Translations under genes and position numbers: made by a program
Shown here: piece by piece, positions 8,121 to 15,336 of the stretch
Layout: each line of letters starts with the position of its first letter
Position numbering within the stretch: the first letter of the stretch is position 1
NCBI RefSeq assembly: GCF_028598805.1
Contig: NZ_JAQRFI010000007.1
Location: 1-64,000, forward strand
Direction: 5' to 3'
Length of the DNA stretch: 64,000 bases
From: Xenorhabdus yunnanensis
GTDB lineage: Bacteria > Pseudomonadota > Gammaproteobacteria > Enterobacterales > Enterobacteriaceae
Notes under the pieces: generated by a model
Databases searched by the model: none
What the model was told of the DNA's origin: nothing
What the model saw: the letters and a program-made list of their open reading frames with translations, nothing else

Positions 8121-8548
8121 GCTTTAAAAAAATTGCGCACTCTTTTACCAATACAATCACATTTTGGTTCTTTTTGTTTCACCTGCTCTAAACGGTCGTA
8201 CATCTCAATAATTTGCAGCGCTACCGCTGCCACCTGTACCATTTCAGCCCGCGCCGTTCCGGCATGACTGCCACCATACTCATCATGCAAAATAGCCTGA
8301 GCGAACTCACCAACCTCCTCACTCAATATCGTCTGCCAAACAAACGGGGATAAATTGCGATTTGCGCCCCATTTCCCATCTTGTCGATTCATTTCTGAGA
8401 TAACATCAGTCATGGCATGTGTGCCAATATGCTTTTCATAAGGTAATGGCCTGCGTGCACGATGCAGATATTTCAATAAATCCAGTTCGTCGCATGGCTG
8501 AACCAATTCCTCAGTTTCTAAAACCAAATCATAGTTATAAACGGTCAT
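8117..8548 (-). CDS. MazG-like nucleotide pyrophosphohydrolase domain protein
   Basis: A 143-residue protein. Residues about 45-120 look like a MazG-type all-alpha NTP pyrophosphohydrolase: TILSEEVGEFAQAIL carries the E-E-x-x-E metal-binding pattern, and RAEMVQVAAVALQIIEMYD supplies the second helix, usually E-x-x-D, though here the Asp is not at the standard spacing. The family hydrolyses nucleoside triphosphates, dUTP or (p)ppGpp in different members; the substrate here is unknown. It is coupled to gene A by an ATGA overlap. This is accessory cargo in the slot where P2 carries tin and old. Confidence 0.72.
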   Translation of the reverse strand: MTVYNYDLVLETEELVQPCDELDLLKYLHRARRPLPYEKHIGTHAMTDVISEMNRQDGKWGANRNLSPFVWQTILSEEVGEFAQAILHDEYGGSHAGTARAEMVQVAAVALQIIEMYDRLEQVKQKEPKCDCIGKRVRNFFKA

Positions 8549-10707
8549 TGTTTCCTCATCTCCCTAAGATGGTTAATTCGCTGCCACAACTTGTCGCGGC
8601 GCATAGTTTGTTGCCGTTCCGATTCCAGCGGAATAAAACTGCCATTCGTCCATAACTTAAATGACTGTTCATTGACGCTGATTTTTCCACCGATAATTAA
8701 TGACTGTGCCATAAATCGGCTAAAACTCATCCCGATGGAATCGGCATAATCGATAATTTTTTCAATCAGCCCCTCACTAGGTTTTTTGGCTGTATCAGAC
8801 AACCCCGTACAGTTATTGACAGAACTCCTAGGCGGTGCGGACGCACCGCTAAACCCAGCCTCCGCTGACGCTTCGGCTAACTTCGGCACAATCTGCCACG
8901 TTTTCAGACGGGTTAAAATTGGGGTATCCATACCCACTAACGGCGAGAAAACCCCTTTAATCCGGATCACATCTTCACCGTGGGCGTTAGTTTCCTGCTC
9001 CGTTTCATACCACAGACGCGCAACCAAATCGTCACGACGTACAAACGGGCCACCCTGTGCATTGATATAATTTGCCCAATCGCCGTTATCAGCCGCATCA
9101 TGCACAGTGGCAAATTCGATACTTAAGCCCATCGCTGTATCATGGTCTGCCATGCGGCGCAGTTCACGGTAAACCGTCACCGGCGCACCACCGACAAACT
9201 GAAACTGGCGGATACGCCAACGCCCTGCCCAGGCAGTGGCAGCGATCGCAGCGTCTTTCATCAGTAAATTGCTTTCATCATCGCGCTCGCCATCCATCGC
9301 GTAACCATCAATATTTTTGGAAATGTACTTCGCCACATAACCGGTTGCAGACCCTTTTTCCGGGTCAATCTTCTCAGCATGAAAGCGGGCTTTCAGGGCT
9401 TTTGCGGTCTTCAGTTCGTGGCGGTCTTCCTGCAAAGCGTATTCGCGGATGATGTCACGCACCTGATCGGCTTGCTCCGGCTGCATAAAAAACAGCATGT
9501 GCCAGTGCGGAGTCGCATCGTGATGCGGTTCAGCCACGCGAATACCGAAGATACGTAGATTGTTACGGTGGAGTTTGGCTCTGATTTTTGCCCAGAGGCT
9601 GCTGAGATATTGTTGTGTATCGGCGGGGCTGCATCCGTTCCACTTGCGGTTACGGTGTCCGTGGCGGGTCGTCGCATGATATTTAGAGGGGGCGGTCAGT
9701 GTGTAGAACTCAGCAACATAGCCCAGTTCATGACAGATATTTTCGAAGCCCCGGATGCGCACCATCATTTCAGTACGGCGGATCGCCGGATTCGCCACAC
9801 TGCCATAATATTTATCAATCAGGCTGATGCGGTTGCCTTCTTCGTCTTCCAGTTCCATCGACTTGATAAATTCTTTCGTACGGTGTTTTTGCTCTTTCCA
9901 TTCGGAAATCGCCATCCTGCTGGCGTAGGTGCTGGATTTTTTGCTGACACGGTTAATGGAGATCTGCAAGTGTTCGCGCCACTCTGCCGCCAGACGGCGC
10001 AGGCGACCTAACCACCATTTATCTGAGGTCATGCGAGAAATGGCCGCGATAGCCTGCATTTCATCAAAAAAACGCCCGGCCAACTTATCCCAGTAAGGTA
10101 CATCCTGACGGTAAGCTTTCGTGATAGCCGCTGCCCGCATATATAAAGCATGTGCCCGTTTCAGATCGCTGTCTTCTGATGGCATATCATCTGCGACCGT
10201 CTGCAATTTCGCCGTCACAAATTCAGCAATATCAGTCGCCAGTAGCTCGACATCTTCCCGTGACATATCAGGAATGCGGTTGAACCGTGCCATATAAAGC
10301 GCATTATCCGCCTCAACCTCCTGAATCTGGTAGCGTCCTGTCACCAAATTAACTCTGGGTAAAATGCGATCAACGAATGTCTTAGATAAAAAAGCCTCGG
10401 CACGATAAAGCCCTTGCTCCTTTTCTAAAACATTAGCCCGATACTGAACATCAAGACGAACCATCATCGGCTGCTTTTTAAGTTCCCGATATAAGTCCTG
10501 CATATGAGCACGCGCTTTATGTTCCTTTACCTGTGCGCGGTGTTCTTCTTCTTTCTGGTATTGCTCCGCATAAGTCGGAAGCGGTCTTGTGATCGGCTGG
10601 ATGGGTTTATCCCACTGCAATGAAACGCGTTCAGCCAGAGTTGCACTGTGTGGCATCTCTGGCTGAAATTTGCTGCTATATTGTTTTGCTTTTTCTACAA
10701 GGCTCAT
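8545..10707 (-). CDS. Replication initiation protein A, HUH rolling-circle endonuclease (P2 gpA-like)
   Basis: A 720-residue replication initiator. I set the start at the ATG at 10707 (MSLVEKAKQYSSKF), which overlaps the upstream stop as ATGA; a TTG four codons earlier is less likely. The HUH motif is HWHMLFFM within AEPHHDATPHWH, and the two-tyrosine motif is YVAKYISKN, matching P2 gpA, which nicks the origin inside its own gene and joins to the 5' end. The C-terminal 100 residues (ASAEAGFSGASAPPRSS onward) are a low-complexity linker followed by a basic tail. The candidate origin at about 8813-8849 encodes that linker. Confidence 0.9.
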   Translation of the reverse strand: MSLVEKAKQYSSKFQPEMPHSATLAERVSLQWDKPIQPITRPLPTYAEQYQKEEEHRAQVKEHKARAHMQDLYRELKKQPMMVRLDVQYRANVLEKEQGLYRAEAFLSKTFVDRILPRVNLVTGRYQIQEVEADNALYMARFNRIPDMSREDVELLATDIAEFVTAKLQTVADDMPSEDSDLKRAHALYMRAAAITKAYRQDVPYWDKLAGRFFDEMQAIAAISRMTSDKWWLGRLRRLAAEWREHLQISINRVSKKSSTYASRMAISEWKEQKHRTKEFIKSMELEDEEGNRISLIDKYYGSVANPAIRRTEMMVRIRGFENICHELGYVAEFYTLTAPSKYHATTRHGHRNRKWNGCSPADTQQYLSSLWAKIRAKLHRNNLRIFGIRVAEPHHDATPHWHMLFFMQPEQADQVRDIIREYALQEDRHELKTAKALKARFHAEKIDPEKGSATGYVAKYISKNIDGYAMDGERDDESNLLMKDAAIAATAWAGRWRIRQFQFVGGAPVTVYRELRRMADHDTAMGLSIEFATVHDAADNGDWANYINAQGGPFVRRDDLVARLWYETEQETNAHGEDVIRIKGVFSPLVGMDTPILTRLKTWQIVPKLAEASAEAGFSGASAPPRSSVNNCTGLSDTAKKPSEGLIEKIIDYADSIGMSFSRFMAQSLIIGGKISVNEQSFKLWTNGSFIPLESERQQTMRRDKLWQRINHLREMRKQ
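8813..8849 (-). other. Candidate rolling-circle origin / gpA nick site inside gene A
   Basis: On the minus strand a 7-bp perfect hairpin (GCGGTGC at 8832-8838 pairing with GCACCGC at 8843-8849) is followed directly by CCTAGGAGTTCTGTCAATAA. From memory, the P2 origin nicked by gpA is CTCGG/AGTCCTGTCAA, also within gene A and next to a GC-rich repeat. Allowing two differences, the two sequences align. The place in the gene and the hairpin support an origin. The match to P2 rests on recollection and needs alignment. Confidence 0.55.
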
Positions 10708-10997
10708 GCAAACACACAATTCATAGAAGATAATTCAAATGAAAGCAAAACAAATTCCCCGCCAATCTGCGGATACAAATCGCTATCAATGACTGTGACG
10801 TCAGTAACTTTTACGAAAATAGGATCACTAGTGAAATTGTCGTTATCATCAATTTCATGTAACCCAAGAAAATCGCCTTTTTTATATTCATGGTCATTGA
10901 TTCTGAATTCCGCTTTTTTATCACCACCTTTTACAGCTTCAAAATAAATGCTTTTTATTTTTAAATTATGTATTGTACGTACTGTGCCTTTGGTCAT
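10704..10997 (-). CDS. DUF3850 domain protein (ASCH/PUA-like)
   Basis: A 97-residue protein, starting at the ATG at 10997 (MTKGTVRTIHNLKIKS), which is preceded by GGAG. In-frame ATGs at 11012 and 11051 are alternatives. The layout H-x-L-K-I-x-x-x-Y-F-E-A-V-x-x-G-x-K-K-A-E-F-R-I-N-D, then YKKGDFLGLHE, is the DUF3850 signature, an ASCH-like fold thought to bind nucleic acid. It is encoded just upstream of gene A with an ATGA overlap. Its role in the phage is unknown. Confidence 0.75.
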   Translation of the reverse strand: MTKGTVRTIHNLKIKSIYFEAVKGGDKKAEFRINDHEYKKGDFLGLHEIDDNDNFTSDPIFVKVTDVTVIDSDLYPQIGGEFVLLSFELSSMNCVFA

Positions 10998-11043
10998 TTT
11001 ATTAATCTCCATTGTGTTTATTCGTTGTGTTGGTTGGCGAACA

Positions 11044-11295
11044 TCAAACATAATTCCATTCCTGTACTTGACGCTCTATTTCACTGGCTTCGCTTTCCAG
11101 CAGACTAACAATGGCATCGCAATCTAAGCGATCGCGTTTCGCAATCATGGCGAAATGACGCAGACGCGAAGCGTGACCATCTGCCCTGACACGTCTTTCA
11201 TCTTCACGATTTTGTTTGATGCAGCGTTCAATAATGACCGCATGGTCATCGGTGTTTATTTCAGCAGGGGTAAAGATAGGCTCGGGTATATTCAT
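11044..11295 (-). CDS. Small early phage protein, possibly DUF2732 family
   Basis: An 83-residue acidic/basic helical protein starting at the ATG at 11295 (MNIPEPIFTPAEINTDDHAV), with AAAGGAAA upstream. An earlier in-frame start at 11343 lacks a good ribosome site. The pattern REDERRVRADGHASRLRHFAMIA followed by a short helical tail resembles the DUF2732 early proteins of P2-type phages. It sits in the cox-to-A early operon, which fits that family. Function is unknown. Confidence 0.6.
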   Translation of the reverse strand: MNIPEPIFTPAEINTDDHAVIIERCIKQNREDERRVRADGHASRLRHFAMIAKRDRLDCDAIVSLLESEASEIERQVQEWNYV

Positions 11296-11371
11296 TTTTC
11301 GATTTCCTTTTTTTAGATAATAAGAAACCCTGCGCGTTGGCACATAAAAACAATTAAATTAAATCGATAAA

Positions 11372-11740
11372 TTAATGCGATATTAATTCAGGCATTATCA
11401 ATTTATCCGGCAATTCAGCAGCAACCGCCTTAAATTGATGAATGGCAGAAATTAATGAACGCTGCTCTTCAACCGTGAAGTCTTTAAGTTTGTTATTAAA
11501 TTGCGATTTATCAAAACCCGCCAAATGGAATATTAAATGCAATACCCGTTCATTATTCCGGATTCTGTTATTACTACGGTCACGCATCATGTCGATAAAA
11601 TCAGCCAGTTGGCTGTTTAACTCACCACTTTTTTTAGACTTCTTAAAAATAATGGCATGGGCTTTCGCGGTATGATTCATGCCGTCAATTCTTTCATCAA
11701 CGGTCTGTGATACCGCGCGGAACGGTTCAGTATTAGCCAT
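11372..11740 (-). CDS. Early phage protein, DUF5347-like
   Basis: A 122-residue protein beginning MANTEPFRAVSQTVDERIDG, preceded by AAAGGTGATGCT. I recognise it as the DUF5347 family of small proteins from P2-like enterobacterial prophages. The middle (GELNSQLADFIDMMRDRSNNRIRNNERVLHLIFHLAGF) appears helical and basic. No enzymatic motif is visible, and the function is unknown. Confidence 0.65.
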   Translation of the reverse strand: MANTEPFRAVSQTVDERIDGMNHTAKAHAIIFKKSKKSGELNSQLADFIDMMRDRSNNRIRNNERVLHLIFHLAGFDKSQFNNKLKDFTVEEQRSLISAIHQFKAVAAELPDKLIMPELISH

Positions 11741-11750
11741 AGCATCACCT

Positions 11751-11918
11751 TTACAATATGGATAATAATGGGGTTAATATTGTTGTCGCTAACCCGATTG
11801 AAACAAATGTCATCATCAATGGGTTTTCTTTTTTATAACTCACGTTTGTGACTTTAATATTAGAAAAGTCTTTACCGCTGACTTTATATTTGTGCTGCAC
11901 CCGCTTTAATTCGTTCAT
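11751..11918 (-). CDS. Small single-span membrane protein (55 aa)
   Basis: A 55-residue frame beginning MNELKRVQHKYKVSGKDFSN. The C-terminal part, MMTFVSIGLATTILTPLLSIL, is a clear membrane segment with a basic region (YKKENP) before it. It starts inside the 3' end of the preceding gene (34-bp overlap, different frame) and ends 10 bp before the DUF5347-like start, so it fills the gap exactly as an operon gene would. I recognise no family. The packed arrangement and the lack of other use for this gap support it. Confidence 0.55.
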   Translation of the reverse strand: MNELKRVQHKYKVSGKDFSNIKVTNVSYKKENPLMMTFVSIGLATTILTPLLSIL

Positions 11919-12120
11919 GGATTTTTATCCTGTATCTTTGATAACAATACCGTAATGCTTCATTACGTGAATCAAATTGGCCGTGACAATGTTCGCCGTC
12001 TTCAACCTGATAACGCATATTCGAACGAACAGCGTTCTTTGGTAATGGACGCACTAAGAATGCCCCAAATTTGACTCTACCTTTATTTAATTCCTCTAGT
12101 GTTGGCATAATATTTCGCAT
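11884..12120 (-). CDS. Hypothetical early phage protein
   Basis: A 78-residue protein from the ATG at 12120 (MRNIMPTLEELNKGRVKFGA), preceded by AGAGGTAATAAAC. The longer frame to 12168 would overlap cox and has no ribosome site. The protein has an aromatic/basic C-terminal part (NEALRYCYQRYRIKIHERIKAG). I do not recognise it. It is the gene immediately after cox in the leftward early operon. Confidence 0.65.
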   Translation of the reverse strand: MRNIMPTLEELNKGRVKFGAFLVRPLPKNAVRSNMRYQVEDGEHCHGQFDSRNEALRYCYQRYRIKIHERIKAGAAQI

Positions 12121-12143
12121 GTTTATTACCTCTATTGGATAAT

Positions 12144-12446
12144 TTACAGACCAATCCACAATAGCCAAGCGTCGCGCTGTTCTTTTGGACGATTTAGAAA
12201 TGCGTCACGCATTCCTCTGTTAAACTCAGGAATATAAACCCAGTTCTCACCGCGTACTTTCGCAGGAATACCATCAATTTCTTTTACATCAGGGTTCTGC
12301 CAAAAAACAGTTGGTAACTTACCTTTATCAACCATCCCCTTAACAGCTCCATGAGTTTTGCCGATTAAGTCAGCAAACTTCTGATAAGGAACTGCATCTA
12401 CTGGGTAGTAAACTTGCATGTAACCATCAGGATTTTTTTCTAACAT
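12144..12446 (-). CDS. cox: Cox-family DNA-binding protein (excisionase and repressor of the C promoter)
   Basis: A 100-residue protein matching the P2 Cox family. The segments YQKFADLIGKTHGAVKGMVD (winged-helix recognition region), GENWVYIPEFN and RPKEQRDAWLLWIGL match P2 Cox strongly. In P2, Cox directs excision with integrase and represses the lysogenic promoter. It is the first gene of the leftward early operon, divergent from the two repressor genes, with AAGGTGAAAA before the ATG at 12446. Confidence 0.85.
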   Translation of the reverse strand: MLEKNPDGYMQVYYPVDAVPYQKFADLIGKTHGAVKGMVDKGKLPTVFWQNPDVKEIDGIPAKVRGENWVYIPEFNRGMRDAFLNRPKEQRDAWLLWIGL

Positions 12447-12487
12447 TTTTCACCTTCTTTTCTATACTTTAAACAGCGGCCAAATCT

Positions 12488-12637
12488 AGGAACCTCGTAT
12501 TTTTTAGGCTCATTTGTTACCCTGCTTTACTCAAACGCTTAGAGTTGCTTAAGGGGCTAACTCTGAGTGTTTCACGCACTCAATGGAACACAAGTAGGAA
12601 CGTTGAGCTAGATACTAGAACACGAACAGGAACCTTG
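12488..12637. promoter_or_regulatory. Candidate operators of the first repressor copy
   Basis: Three related 10-mers lie between cox and the first repressor: AGGAACCTCG (12488-12497), AGGAACGTTG (12596-12605) and AGGAACCTTG (12628-12637). The last two are 32 bp apart, about three helical turns. P2 C binds directly repeated half-sites at its early promoter. A fourth AGGAACCTCG survives in copy B (12933-12942). These are inferred from sequence repetition only. Confidence 0.5.
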
Positions 12638-12640
12638 TCA

Positions 12641-12877
12641 ATGGAGATTTCAGAAAAAATCAAAGCCATTCGATCAGCAGAAAACCTCACACAAATACAA
12701 TTGTGTGAGGTTATGTGTATATCAATCAGTACACTAAAGAAGATAGAGGCTGGATACAGGGAACCTAGCTGGGAAACAATCACAAAGATCACTATGCATC
12801 CTAAATTTGAAAAATACGCATTGTGGCTAATGACCGATAAGACTGCTCCTGAGTCTGGTCAAATTAGCCCACTTTGA
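12641..12877 (+). CDS. Shortened C-type repressor paralogue (copy A)
   Basis: A 78-residue helix-turn-helix protein from the ATG at 12641 (MEISEKIKAIRSAENLTQIQ). The HTH is about residues 13-37. The C-terminal part, KYALWLMTDKTAPESGQISP, is nearly identical to its neighbour and to P2 C, but the frame then stops, so the P2-type tail (through GQKTG) is missing. It comes from the tandem duplication and its recognition helix differs from copy B. It may be a functional second-specificity repressor or a decaying copy. Confidence 0.75.
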   Translation: MEISEKIKAIRSAENLTQIQLCEVMCISISTLKKIEAGYREPSWETITKITMHPKFEKYALWLMTDKTAPESGQISPL

Positions 12878-13031
12878 TTTTGCTCCACCATGTTTCACCT
12901 TCTTTTCTATACTTTAAAGAGCAGTTAAATCTAGGAACCTCGAATTTTTCAGGTTCATTTGTTACCCTGCTTAACTCAAACGCTTAGAGTTACTTACATG
13001 GCTCGCTCTAAGTGTTTCTGCGCTCCTTAAG

Positions 13032-13079
13032 GTCTCACTTCTAAAACCTTGAGGGATTCTAGTCTCACTTTTGGAACCT
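13032..13079. promoter_or_regulatory. Direct repeats before the second repressor (candidate operators)
   Basis: GTCTCACTTCTAAAACCT (13032-13049) and GTCTCACTTTTGGAACCT (13062-13079) are direct repeats with a 30-bp period, ending just upstream of the copy B start codon. They replace the AGGAAC repeats at the same place in copy A, so operator and recognition helix appear to have changed together. Assignment as C operators is inference. Confidence 0.5.
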
Positions 13080-13086
13080 GTCAATA

Positions 13087-13380
13087 ATGAACATGTCACA
13101 AAAAATTCGAGCTATACGTAAAGCCGAAGGATTAACACAAATTAAATTTTGCGAACTAACAGACATCCCCTTAAGCACTCTTAAGAATTATGAGGGTGAT
13201 CACTCTTCTCCGGGGTTAAGTACAATTCTTCAAATCACTAATCATCCTAAATTTGAAAAATACACACTGTGGTTAATGACCGATAAGACTGCTCCTGAGT
13301 CTGGTCAAATTAGCCCGACTCTCTCCCCTGATGGTGTAGAACACAAAATGTCACACCACTTAGGCCGGAAAACTGGCTAA
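13087..13380 (+). CDS. P2 C-type immunity repressor (copy B, full length)
   Basis: A 97-residue repressor, close to P2 C (99 aa). The N-terminal HTH is KAEGLTQIKFCELTDIPLSTLK (written here by its span, about residues 12-33). The C-terminal half, YTLWLMTDKTAPESGQISPT and the ending HLGRKTG, follows the P2 C pattern including its tail. It maintains lysogeny by blocking the cox-A early promoter. It is followed 66 bp later by integrase, the P2 order. An ATG two codons downstream (13093) is an alternative start. Confidence 0.85.
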   Translation: MNMSQKIRAIRKAEGLTQIKFCELTDIPLSTLKNYEGDHSSPGLSTILQITNHPKFEKYTLWLMTDKTAPESGQISPTLSPDGVEHKMSHHLGRKTG

Positions 13381-13446
13381 CACTACATGAGGACTTTCTT
13401 GACTGGTTAGAAACACAATCACTTTGTTACATCGGAGGGCTTCGTC

Positions 13447-14415
13447 ATGCCAATTAAGAAGCTCGATGATGGTCGGTATATGGTGGACATCCGTCCTGTT
13501 GGCCGAACTGGAAGTCGGATCAGACGGAAATTTGATAAAAAAGCAGAAGCTGTTGCTTTTGAGCGTTACACACTGGCTCATGCTCCAAAGCCGGGAAAAT
13601 CATCTAACAGACAAAGTCTGAGCGATTTACTTAAATTATGGTGGCTGTATCACGGACAGACAGCGGAGAACGGCACGATAGAAAAACGGCAACTAGAAAA
13701 AACAATCAAGTTGCTCAATGATCCATCTATAAACCGTCTCAATAAACATGCTTTACTGGAACACCGAAGTAATCGCCTCTCTGACGGTATTAAAGCATCA
13801 ACGATAAACCGGGATATGTACCGTCTATCAGGGATGATCACAACATTGCAAAAGCTCGAAGTTTTTAGCGGTGACAACCCTCTGAATGGATTACCTCCGC
13901 TAAAAGAGCAACAGCCTGAAATGACCTTTTTAACAAAAGAAGAGATCAACATGCTGTTATCCGTTCTTTCCGGGGATGAAAGGAAAATTGCACTGTTATG
14001 TCTCAGCACGGGTGCCAGATGGGGGGAAGTCGAAACCCTGAAAAGTGCCCAAGTAAAAAACGGTCGGGTTACATTTTTGAAAACCAAGAATGGTAAGCAA
14101 AGAACAATCCCGATCTCCAAGACATTAGAAAAGGAAATCAAACAAAAATCAGGGGAGCTATTTGACGTTGATTACGCAAGTTTTCGTGTGAAATTGAGGT
14201 CAATAAAACCTGATTTACCGGAAGGACAGGCAACTCACGTTCTGCGCCATACATTTGCGAGTCACTTTGTGATGAAAGGTGGAAACATTGTCGCACTGCA
14301 ACAAATCTTAGGGCACGCCAACATACAACAGACGATGGCGTATGCGCATTTGGCACCCGATTATTTGCAGTTAGCAATCACATTGAATCCATTAAGTGAA
14401 GGCATAGAAATCTAG
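13447..14415 (+). CDS. int: P2-type tyrosine integrase
   Basis: A 322-residue phage integrase (P2 Int is 337 aa). The start MPIKKLDDGRYMVDIRPVGR is typical of P2 Int and is preceded by GGAGGG. Catalytic features are the first arginine in STGARWGEVETL, the lysine in TKNGKQRTIPI, H-x-x-R in HVLRHTFASH, the GHANIQQTM histidine and the tyrosine nucleophile in MAYAHLAPDYL. The frame is intact. The gene lies at the right end of the prophage, next to the attachment region. Confidence 0.92.
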   Translation: MPIKKLDDGRYMVDIRPVGRTGSRIRRKFDKKAEAVAFERYTLAHAPKPGKSSNRQSLSDLLKLWWLYHGQTAENGTIEKRQLEKTIKLLNDPSINRLNKHALLEHRSNRLSDGIKASTINRDMYRLSGMITTLQKLEVFSGDNPLNGLPPLKEQQPEMTFLTKEEINMLLSVLSGDERKIALLCLSTGARWGEVETLKSAQVKNGRVTFLKTKNGKQRTIPISKTLEKEIKQKSGELFDVDYASFRVKLRSIKPDLPEGQATHVLRHTFASHFVMKGGNIVALQQILGHANIQQTMAYAHLAPDYLQLAITLNPLSEGIEI

Positions 14416-14422
14416 TAGCCAG

Positions 14423-14496
14423 AAGCAACTGTAGATAACTAAAGTGTCCACGCGAGTGTCCACACTTGGAAAATTTCAGATCATCTACAGTTGCTT
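14423..14496. other. Phage attachment arm region: inverted repeat and integrase arm-type sites
   Basis: Just after integrase there is a 14-bp perfect inverted repeat, AAGCAACTGTAGAT (14423-14436) and ATCTACAGTTGCTT (14483-14496). Inside it are two direct copies of GTGTCCAC (14444-14451 and 14456-14463), 12 bp apart. On the other strand they read GTGGACAC, agreeing with the P2 Int arm-site consensus TGTGGACA as I recall it. The core crossover site is probably to the right, near the CpxQ terminator (14549-14575). The other prophage end is outside the window, so the core cannot be proved here. Confidence 0.55.
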
Positions 14497-14548
14497 AATG
14501 AAAAATTATCACTTTGATTTTAAAGGGAATTAATGTTAAAGGGCAGAT

Positions 14549-14605
14549 AAAAAAAAGCCCCTCACGGGGGCTGAAAGACAGGGATGGTGTCTATGGCAAG
14601 GAAAA
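14549..14605 (-). ncRNA. cpxQ: CpxQ small RNA from the cpxP 3'UTR, with its terminator
   Basis: On the minus strand, 85 bp past the cpxP stop, the sequence TTTTCCTTGCCATAGACACC, continuing ATCCCTGTCTT, matches my memory of the E. coli CpxQ 5' region that carries its seed sequences. It ends in AGCCCC (14556-14561) pairing with GGGGCT (14567-14572) plus a run of about eight U, a strong terminator. In E. coli CpxQ is a 58-nt, Hfq-bound RNA cut from cpxP mRNA by RNase E that represses inner-membrane protein mRNAs. The length here is about 57 nt. Confidence 0.85.
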
Positions 14606-14689
14606 TCGTTATTGATGCTATTTGATAGCAACAGTACTTTTGTTGTAAAAGTACTAGAAATCAAGAGTACTAGCAAAAAATCAGTTTAC

Positions 14690-15184
14690 TTATCGAGCTA
14701 CACATTTGTTTGTTTTATAAGGTTTTTTCAATAATTCTTTCTGTTCTGGTGTTAATAGTCGATAAACCTGATTATTAAATCGGGCAACTTCTATACCAAA
14801 AAGAACATTCTTTTCGGCTATTTTTTCAAGCTGCAAGCGAATCTCAGCTTCATCAAAATTCTCTGCAATCGAAAGAATATCCAGTTTTAGGCTTGCATCT
14901 CGCATATCAGCCAGTTGCTGCTCATACCCATGTTGCTCTCTGGCTAACCTCAATATCTGTAATATCTGTTCACGCTGCTGTTCAGTTAACACTATTCCAC
15001 TGAAGATATAGCTATAGTTATACTGATGACCTCGGTAATGACTAAAATTCCTCTTATAATCACCTTGCATACAAAGGGAGGAACTAGCTTCAGGAATATG
15101 ATCCGCATCAGCAGTTTCAGCTAAGGTCTCTGTTGTTCCGAGAACAAGCATTGACGCTAGAGCCAATATTGCTATGTTACGCAT
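14690..15184 (-). CDS. cpxP: CpxP periplasmic chaperone and Cpx inhibitor
   Basis: A 164-residue periplasmic protein with a signal peptide (MRNIAILALASMLVLGTTET, cleavage near residue 22). It has two LTxxQ motifs, LTEQQREQIL and LTPEQKELL, the hallmark of the CpxP/Spy family. CpxP binds the CpxA sensor domain to keep it off and delivers misfolded proteins to DegP. It is divergent from cpxRA and has a CpxR box upstream. Its 3'UTR encodes CpxQ. Cysteines near residues 38 and 161 are notable. Confidence 0.9.
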   Translation of the reverse strand: MRNIAILALASMLVLGTTETLAETADADHIPEASSSLCMQGDYKRNFSHYRGHQYNYSYIFSGIVLTEQQREQILQILRLAREQHGYEQQLADMRDASLKLDILSIAENFDEAEIRLQLEKIAEKNVLFGIEVARFNNQVYRLLTPEQKELLKKPYKTNKCVAR

Positions 15185-15269
15185 TAAATTTCCCCGCTTT
15201 CTCGAACAACAGCATTCGATCTAGTGCGGATAACTATAACCCTGCGGCTGCAAACTAGCGTCAGAGCAT

Positions 15270-15284
15270 GTAAAAGAACGTAAA
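15270..15284. promoter_or_regulatory. CpxR box between cpxP and cpxR
   Basis: GTAAA-AGAAC-GTAAA at 15270-15284 is a perfect match to the CpxR consensus GTAAA-N5-GTAAA. It lies 85 bp from the cpxP start and 52 bp from the cpxR start, suited to activating both divergent transcripts. Confidence 0.88.
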
Positions 15285-15336
15285 GTCATGGAATAGCGAA
15301 GTTTGTTATCGTATTTTGCTCTTGGAGGAAGAATCA

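Larger units (their letters stand above)
12448..13316. repeat. Tandem duplication of the repressor module (two copies, about 423 bp each)
   Basis: Copy A spans about 12448-12870 and copy B about 12893-13316, offset by 445-446 bp with little net indel. The first ~100 bp (CACCTTCTTTTCTATACTTT at 12451 and 12896, and onward through ACTCAAACGCTTAGAGTT) and the last ~70 bp (from CCTAAATTTGAAAAATAC to AAATTAGCCC) are nearly identical. The middle, which covers the operator-like repeats and the DNA-binding half of the repressor, has diverged heavily. Copy B ends in a full-length repressor and copy A in a shortened one. Confidence 0.9.
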
